Shown: in pieces, positions 59,164 to 64,000 of the stretch
Numbering within the stretch: the stretch's first letter is position 1
Layout: the number at the start of each line of letters is the position of its first letter
Source: Lewinellaceae bacterium
Lineage (GTDB): Bacteria > Bacteroidota > Bacteroidia > Chitinophagales > Saprospiraceae
NCBI GenBank assembly: GCA_020636095.1
Contig: JACJYN010000010.1
Location: 62,001-126,000, forward strand
Length of the DNA: 64,000 nt
Direction: 5' to 3'
Translations under genes and position numbers: made by a program
The notes under the pieces: generated by a model
Told to the model about the DNA's origin: nothing
What the model saw: only the letters and a program-made list of their open reading frames with translations
The model's database searches: none

Positions 59164-61506
59164 TTATTCCTTTTTGCCCTCCCAACTAAAATTCCAGGTT
59201 ACCGAAGGAATGACCGGAAACAAAGACACCTTATAGGCAGTGGCCTGGGCAGTGCCCGCCGCCGGGTCCGACTGGAGGTCGTAGTATACGAAAAAGGGGT
59301 TTTGCCGGCTGTAGGTATTGTAAACGGAGAAAGCCCAACTGGACTTAAACCGCTTTTCCGAATCCGGCTTCGGCGTGTAAGTAGCCGAGAGGTCCAGGCG
59401 ATGGTAATCCTGCAGGCGGGCGCTGTTGCGCGAGCCGTACTGAGTGACCGGGAAACGGTCGATAAAGTAGAGGCTCTGCACCGGCGTGTAGGCATTGCCG
59501 GAACCGAAGACAAAGGCGCCGCTCAATTCCCATTTTCGGTTGAGCTGATAATTGGCGACTACGGACAGGTCGTGGCGCCGGTCGTAGACGGCGGGAAACA
59601 CCTGGCCATTGTTGATGTCCGGGAAGATGCGTTCGGTGCGAGACAAGGTGTAGCCCACCCAGCCGGTCAGGGATCCCTTACGCTTTTGCAGGAACAGTTC
59701 CGCCCCGTAGGCGCGGCCTTTTCCAAAGACGAACTCCGCCTCCAGGTCATTGGCAACATTGTCGACATAATTTTCCCGGTAATCGATCTGGTTGCGCAGG
59801 TCTTTGTAGTACACTTCCAGAGAAGTTTCCAGCATATTATCGGCGAAATTGCGGAAAAAACCCAGGGCGTACTGCAGCCCGATTTGCGGTTTGACCAACT
59901 CCGAACTGGGCACCCACACATCGGCAGGCAGGGTACTGGTGGAGTTGCTGACCAGATGCAGATACTGGTTGGCGAGCGTAACGCCACCTTTAACGGAAGC
60001 GTTGGCCGACAGGTTCCAGGTGAGGCTCAGGCGGGGTTCCAGTCCCAGGTAGGTTTTCACGGGCTCTCCATCGGCATAAACGGCTGAATCTATTTTGGAA
60101 ACATAGGGGCCCACCTGGGTAAAGGCCGACAGGCGCAGGCCGGTATTGAGGCTCAGGCGGCGGCCCAGGCTAAAGTCATCGAGCAGGTATACTGCTGATT
60201 CGTGGGCGTAGCGGGGCTCAAAGTCGTTGGTAAAGGTCTGTTCCCCATTGGTGGCGGTAGCCACATTGGGTGTGAGTTGGTGGTAGGTGTAGTTCACGCC
60301 AAACTTCACTTTGTGCCCCGCGCCGGGAAACCAGTCGAAATCCACCTTACCGTTCCAATCGCGCACACCGGAAAACAGGCCGATACGGAAGTCCCCCTGG
60401 CCGCCATCAAAACTAAAATCGTAATCATTGTATATAGCTGAGACGTTCATAAAAAGTTGGCTACTGAACAGGTGATTCCACCTCAGGGTAGCCGTGGCGT
60501 TGCCGTAGGGCAGGTCAAAGTAAAAATCCCGGAAGTTACCCCGGAATTTCAGTACATCCCGGCCAAAATAAGTGCTGAAGTAGAGGCGGTCCTCATCACT
60601 GAACCGGTAGTTGAGTTTGGCATTGAGGTCGTAGAAATAGTAATTGGTGCCTTCAAAATTAGTGCCTTTCAGGAAAGGCTGCGCCAGGTCGAGGGCATAG
60701 GTGCGCCGCGCCGACAACATGAAGGAACTGCGGTCGCGGACAATGGGGCCCTGCACCGTCAGGCGGGAGGCGATAGCCCCTATGCCTCCTTCTACGGAAT
60801 AATACCGGTTGTTGCCCTCCTTCATCTGGATATCCACCACCGAAGAAAGCCGCCCCCCGTACTGGGCGGGCATGCCCCCTTTGATCAGGGTGGTGTTTTT
60901 AATGGCGTCGGCGTTAAAAACCGAAAAGAAGCCCAGCAGGTGGCCGGAATTGTAGACCACCGCCTCATCGAGCAGCACCAGGTTCTGGTCCGGGCCACCG
61001 CCCCGCACATAAAAGCCGGAAGTCCCCTCGCCGGCAGAGAGCACGCCTGGTAACAGCTGAATGGCCTTGAGCACGTCTACCTCCCCCATCAGAGCGGGCA
61101 GCTTTTTGACGTTGTCCATGGCCAGCCCAACGGTGCCCATCTGGGTGCCACGCACATTTTCGTCTTCCTCTCTGGCGGTCACTACCACCTCCGCCAGTTG
61201 CAGGCTTTCTTCCTCCAATGCAATGTTGAGCCGGACATCCTTATCCAATACAACGGAGGCTTCCTGGGGTTCGTAGCCCAGGTAGGTAAAAACCAGTTCG
61301 TATGCTCCGGTGGGCAGCTGCAGCGAGTAAAACCCGTAAGCATTGGTAGTCGTACCCTGCCCGCCCGGTTTTTGCAGCAAAATATTGGCGCCAACCAGGG
61401 TCTCTCCGGTCGCCGCGTCGCGCAGGTAGCCGCTGAGGGTGTGTTTGTCCTGAGCCGTGAGAAAAATAGGGCTCAGGAGTATCAGAATCAGTAGTATCTT
61501 TTTCAT
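59164..61506 (-). CDS. TonB-dependent outer-membrane receptor with CarboxypepD_reg domain
   Basis: Start at 61506 (MKKILLILILLSPIFLTAQ) gives a signal peptide and 780 residues; the longer frame to 61590 is not credible. N-terminal CarboxypepD_reg domain (HTLSGYLRDAATGETLVGAN, YGFYSLQLPTGAY), plug domain (LPALMGEVDVLKAIQLLPGV, GFYVRGGGPDQNLVLLDEA) and a 22-stranded-type barrel ending WNFSWEGKKE. It lacks the SusD partner gene and the canonical TonB-box region is unclear. Ligand unknown; plug type is common in FecA/CirA-like receptors of Bacteroidota. Confidence 0.9.
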   Translation of the reverse strand: MKKILLILILLSPIFLTAQDKHTLSGYLRDAATGETLVGANILLQKPGGQGTTTNAYGFYSLQLPTGAYELVFTYLGYEPQEASVVLDKDVRLNIALEEESLQLAEVVVTAREEDENVRGTQMGTVGLAMDNVKKLPALMGEVDVLKAIQLLPGVLSAGEGTSGFYVRGGGPDQNLVLLDEAVVYNSGHLLGFFSVFNADAIKNTTLIKGGMPAQYGGRLSSVVDIQMKEGNNRYYSVEGGIGAIASRLTVQGPIVRDRSSFMLSARRTYALDLAQPFLKGTNFEGTNYYFYDLNAKLNYRFSDEDRLYFSTYFGRDVLKFRGNFRDFYFDLPYGNATATLRWNHLFSSQLFMNVSAIYNDYDFSFDGGQGDFRIGLFSGVRDWNGKVDFDWFPGAGHKVKFGVNYTYHQLTPNVATATNGEQTFTNDFEPRYAHESAVYLLDDFSLGRRLSLNTGLRLSAFTQVGPYVSKIDSAVYADGEPVKTYLGLEPRLSLTWNLSANASVKGGVTLANQYLHLVSNSTSTLPADVWVPSSELVKPQIGLQYALGFFRNFADNMLETSLEVYYKDLRNQIDYRENYVDNVANDLEAEFVFGKGRAYGAELFLQKRKGSLTGWVGYTLSRTERIFPDINNGQVFPAVYDRRHDLSVVANYQLNRKWELSGAFVFGSGNAYTPVQSLYFIDRFPVTQYGSRNSARLQDYHRLDLSATYTPKPDSEKRFKSSWAFSVYNTYSRQNPFFVYYDLQSDPAAGTAQATAYKVSLFPVIPSVTWNFSWEGKKE

Positions 61507-61592
61507 CGGTTTTTTTTCGTTGTCACAGTACAACGCTGGAGAAGGAAATTGGTTAAAAAATGGGGGGGATTTAGATATTTGTTTGTCCACTC

Positions 61593-62567
61593 TTATATAA
61601 TTGTCTCCTCTACCCGCAGCCCCAGCCGTTCTGAAAGCTCCTCCTCGGTGGGCAGGTATAACTGATAAGTAGAAGCAAACAACTGCCGGCTCTCCTTCAG
61701 GACCGAATATTGTACGATCGTTTGGTCCTTACGCGAGCAGAGGATGATGCCCAGGGTAGGATTATCACCCTCGCCCCGCCACTTGTCCTCGTACAGGCGA
61801 ACGTACATATCCATCTGGCCGATATCGCGGTGGGTGAGTTCGCCGATCTTGAGGTCGACCAGGACGAAGCACTTGAGCAGGAAATGGTAGAAGGCCAGGT
61901 CGATGTAGAACTGCTTGCCACTGGAGGTCACCACCCGTTTCTGCCGGCCAATAAAAGCAAAGCCCTTGCCCAGCTCCATGAGGAAGTGCTGCAGCTTGTC
62001 GAGCAGGGCTTCCTCCAGGCAGCTCTCCTGCATCTTTTCAGCCTCCTCCAGGCCCAGGAATTCCAGGACAAAGTGCTTTTTTATGGGCCCGCCGGGCGCC
62101 AGCTGGCGCTCGTAGTAACGCGATTCAATTTGGCGGGCCAATTCCCGGGTGCTCCAGTGGTTGATGGCGGTTTCTTCGTAGTAAAAGTTGCGGGCATCCG
62201 GATACGCTACCTTGAGCAGGAGTTGATAATGCGACCATGACAGCTCCGGGCGTAAAGTGCTTTGATCGGGAAAAGCCCGGTAGAGTTCGTACATCTGCCG
62301 AAGCTTTCCGGGCGTGTAGCCAGGGCCGAGATCCTGTTCCAGCCGGCGGGCCAGGTGCCGGGCCACCCTGGCGGCATCCTCACGGGCCACTTTCGCCTCC
62401 AGCGCGAGCAGCCGCCCAATGAGCCAGTAGGCGCGGGTATCCGGCGGCCGCTTTCGCTCCACTGAGGGGCCAGGGTTTTGCAGCCCCAGGCGGGGCCGGT
62501 TGCTCCGCTCGAGGATGCGGCGGATGTTGTCGTATAAGGCGTCGTCGAAGAGGGACAGTTGTTGCAT
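61593..62567 (-). CDS. YhcG/DUF1016-family PDDEXK nuclease-like protein
   Basis: 324 residues. N-terminal DUF1016_N (YWLIGRLLALEAKVAREDAA, GPGYTPGKLRQMYELYRAFP, LSWSHYQLLLKV) and a C-terminal PDDEXK domain (GKGFAFIGRQKRV, FYIDLAFYHFLLKCFVLVDL with D...D-x-K: KIGELTHRDIGQMDMYVRLY). Often carried with restriction or phage-related loci; activity unproven. It sits between the TonB receptor and cas1. Confidence 0.9.
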   Translation of the reverse strand: MQQLSLFDDALYDNIRRILERSNRPRLGLQNPGPSVERKRPPDTRAYWLIGRLLALEAKVAREDAARVARHLARRLEQDLGPGYTPGKLRQMYELYRAFPDQSTLRPELSWSHYQLLLKVAYPDARNFYYEETAINHWSTRELARQIESRYYERQLAPGGPIKKHFVLEFLGLEEAEKMQESCLEEALLDKLQHFLMELGKGFAFIGRQKRVVTSSGKQFYIDLAFYHFLLKCFVLVDLKIGELTHRDIGQMDMYVRLYEDKWRGEGDNPTLGIILCSRKDQTIVQYSVLKESRQLFASTYQLYLPTEEELSERLGLRVEETII

Positions 62568-62944
62568 GGAGTGGGAGGAGTTAGGTTAGAGTAAGAAGAT
62601 TAGGAGGCGGGGGTGAACCCGTATTGGCCAGTTGGGGGAACTCACCCCCGCCTGGCTCCAACTGGCGTTGGGGCCAGGCTCCCCCTCTCTTTTACTACAC
62701 GGGGAGCCCACGGAAGAGAGGGGGGGCGCGCGGAGCTTCACCAAATAAATCTGTGCTGGCACAGCAATTCCCGATTTGCCCAACCTGTGAGCTGACAACT
62801 TTCACCGGCTGCCGAAGCTTCATGCGTAGGCATGTGAGTTGTCAGCTCCCTTCTCCCGGAAACCTTGTGGCAGAAAGTCAGCAGACAACAGAAAGTTGTC
62901 AGCTGACAAAGCCCTCTCTTCCAAATATACCATCTCCTTCCTCC
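62568..62944. other. Intergenic with GC-rich hairpin and TTGTCAGCTGACAA repeats
   Basis: Includes AGGCGGGGGTGA ... TCACCCCCGCCT (about 62605-62653), the inverted pair GAGCTGACAACT (62789-62800) / AGTTGTCAGCTC (62837-62848), and the perfect palindrome TTGTCAGCTGACAA at 62896-62909. A fragment of the tRNA-unit sequence CCGAAGCTT-ATGCG-AGGC lies in the loop (62812-62832). No CRISPR repeats seen. Confidence 0.6.
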
Positions 62945-63928
62945 TCACCCCTCCATCACCACCCTGATCCGTTGCGCCAGGCGGCCGGCGGTAAAGTAGA
63001 TGTGGTTCTTGACGGTGGATTCCTGGTGCAGGTAGGTGGTTGTACTGCGCATAAAGTCGTTGAATGCAGGGATGATGAATGCCTTGCCTTCTTTGTTGAG
63101 GAAGATTCCATATTGGTTTTTAGTAAAGAAAGACTCCTTCAGGTGTTTATCCATACACATTTCTATTAGCAGGCGGTCGGCCCAGGGGCGGAAGGGCTCG
63201 ATCAGGTCGAAAGCGAGGTTGGGCTTGTTGTATTCGTCGGCGTGCAGGATGCCGAGATGGGGGTCCAGCCCAACCGAAAAGAGGGCGCCTTCTACTATGG
63301 AGTACAGCATGCCGTACAGGTAGTTGATGCCGGCATTGAAAATGTCTTTGGCGGGGCGCCGGCTCCGGCCCTGGAAAGTGTAGCGGCTGGGCAGGGAGGC
63401 GCCTACCGCCTGCCAGTAGATGCGGGCCAGTGTGCCTTCTACGCCCATTACCTGCTGGCGGCACTCTTCGGGCAGTTTGTCCCGGAATTCTTCAAAGCCG
63501 CGGCTGTTGCGCCGAAGATAGCTGATGGGCTGCCCGAGGGCAAGGTTGAGCACGTTCCGGCGGCTTTTCAGGTACCTGAGGTTTTCTATCTGTGCTTCGG
63601 TTTTGAGGGCAAACAGTTCCAGCATCCAGGCCATGGATTCGGAGCTTTCGGCGAAGCGTACCTGATGGCGGCGCAGGGTGGCGATGCTCTCGAAATAGGG
63701 GCTCCATAGCCGGGCTTTAGCTTTGCCGATGCGGTCGAAAACGAGGATGGGCACCTGGTGTTGTATGGCAAGGGCGATGGCATCTGAACTGATCATCACG
63801 CTGGCGGTGATGGCGATGCTGTCGAGCTTGGCGGGGCTGATGGCTTTGCTGCCTTTTTCGCCTTTGATGTGGAAGACGCCGTCTTTTTTGATGACTTCCA
63901 GGCCTTTGGTATCGAGTACGAGTTGCAT
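62945..63928 (-). CDS. cas1: CRISPR-associated integrase Cas1
   Basis: 327 residues. Cas1 layout: N-terminal beta domain (MQLVLDTKGLEVIKKDGVFH ... IAITASVMISSDAIALAIQH), helical domain with GVEGTLARIYWQAV (Glu of the active site near 165), NAGINYLYGMLYSIVEGAL, GLDPHLGILHADEYNKPNLAFDLIEPFRP with catalytic His (GILH) and Asp/Glu (DLIE). Cas1 inserts new spacers together with Cas2. No cas2, effector or array lies in the window; the neighbour upstream is cut off. The type cannot be told. Confidence 0.95.
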   Translation of the reverse strand: MQLVLDTKGLEVIKKDGVFHIKGEKGSKAISPAKLDSIAITASVMISSDAIALAIQHQVPILVFDRIGKAKARLWSPYFESIATLRRHQVRFAESSESMAWMLELFALKTEAQIENLRYLKSRRNVLNLALGQPISYLRRNSRGFEEFRDKLPEECRQQVMGVEGTLARIYWQAVGASLPSRYTFQGRSRRPAKDIFNAGINYLYGMLYSIVEGALFSVGLDPHLGILHADEYNKPNLAFDLIEPFRPWADRLLIEMCMDKHLKESFFTKNQYGIFLNKEGKAFIIPAFNDFMRSTTTYLHQESTVKNHIYFTAGRLAQRIRVVMEG

Positions 63929-63942
63929 GATTATTTTGTTTT

Positions 63943-64000
63943 TTAAGTTTTCGAATGCTTTCTAAAGCCCTCTACAGGGTCCCCTTCGTAGCTTTTGGTT
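63943..64000 (-). CDS. Possible 3' end of the gene upstream of cas1
   Basis: The minus strand reads ...TKSYEGDPVEGFRKHSKT and a stop at 63943-63945, 14 bases before the cas1 ATG. Composition looks coding, so it is probably the end of another cas or adaptation gene, but it is only 18 codons long. Confidence 0.35.
   Translation of the reverse strand, partial: TKSYEGDPVEGFRKHSKT

Noticed and set aside
62896..62909. TTGTCAGCTGACAA as a CRISPR repeat or origin box
   Set aside because: Only two or three spaced occurrences in inverted arrangement, no spacer pattern and no origin-linked genes.

Overview
This window most likely comes from a Bacteroidota chromosome of the Saprospiria (Lewinella/Phaeodactylibacter-like) type. 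That is an inference from secreted proteins with type IX secretion (T9SS) C-terminal sorting domains, a CHU_C (gliding-motility C-terminal) adhesin followed by a PorP/SprF-type outer-membrane protein, a CarboxypepD_reg TonB-dependent receptor, a FixI/CcoI-type copper ATPase with a PF12156-like N-terminus, two CHAT-type caspase-like genes, and GC-rich coding DNA with AT-richer accessory islands. No rRNA is present; two tRNA-Ser genes are.

Layout. 1-12.5 kb: 3' truncated CHAT protease gene, sialidase-like T9SS protein, copper P-type ATPase, AT-rich AbiEi/AbiEii toxin-antitoxin pair, and a DUF4956-CotH pair. 12.8-22 kb: PQQ-type sugar dehydrogenase with PKD domain, three coupled glycosyltransferase genes, a GxxExxY gene between purine-rich and pyrimidine-rich tracts, and a further membrane glycosyltransferase. 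22-30.4 kb: small lipoproteins, MscS channel, GNAT, DUF2383-like protein, unusual ClpB-like ATPase with a DUF819 transporter, and galactokinase. 31-37 kb: accessory island with two UPF0175/DUF3368 modules (the second broken), a VapBC-like pair whose antitoxin is only 54 codons, a broken DUF6932 nucleotidyltransferase with an intact small partner, a serine-recombinase relic carrying a MITE, and a GIY-YIG element next to tRNA-Ser(UGA). 37-41 kb: alpha/beta hydrolase, agmatine deiminase and N-carbamoylputrescine amidase (agmatine to putrescine), META lipoprotein.

41-49 kb: five co-directional genes: thrombospondin-3-repeat lipoprotein, exported two-TM protein, exported WD40 propeller, CHAT protease and membrane-anchored nSTAND ATPase. 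This is the best candidate for an undescribed system, plausibly envelope sensing coupled to a cytoplasmic caspase-like protease. 49-57 kb: giant beta-helix adhesin with 207-bp tandem repeats and a PorP/SprF gene, both with dense frameshifts. 57-64 kb: tRNA-Ser(CGA) with a second GIY-YIG repeat unit, PhaE-like protein, TonB receptor, YhcG-family nuclease and cas1, with no CRISPR array or cas2 visible.

Two themes run through the window. First, small non-autonomous elements: two 161/162-bp IS5-like MITEs with 3-bp target duplications, two apparently identical 150-bp MITEs with 8-9-bp duplications, a 165-bp element with ~38-bp inverted ends, a 48-bp tandem repeat, and ~450-bp GIY-YIG repeat units at tRNA-Ser genes. 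Second, many single-base indels, often in homopolymers, break or locally shift genes (glycosyltransferase at 17.3 kb, toxin-antitoxin genes at 34.8-35 kb, GIY-YIG genes, adhesin and PorP/SprF, possibly a tRNA). Some may be assembly errors rather than biology.
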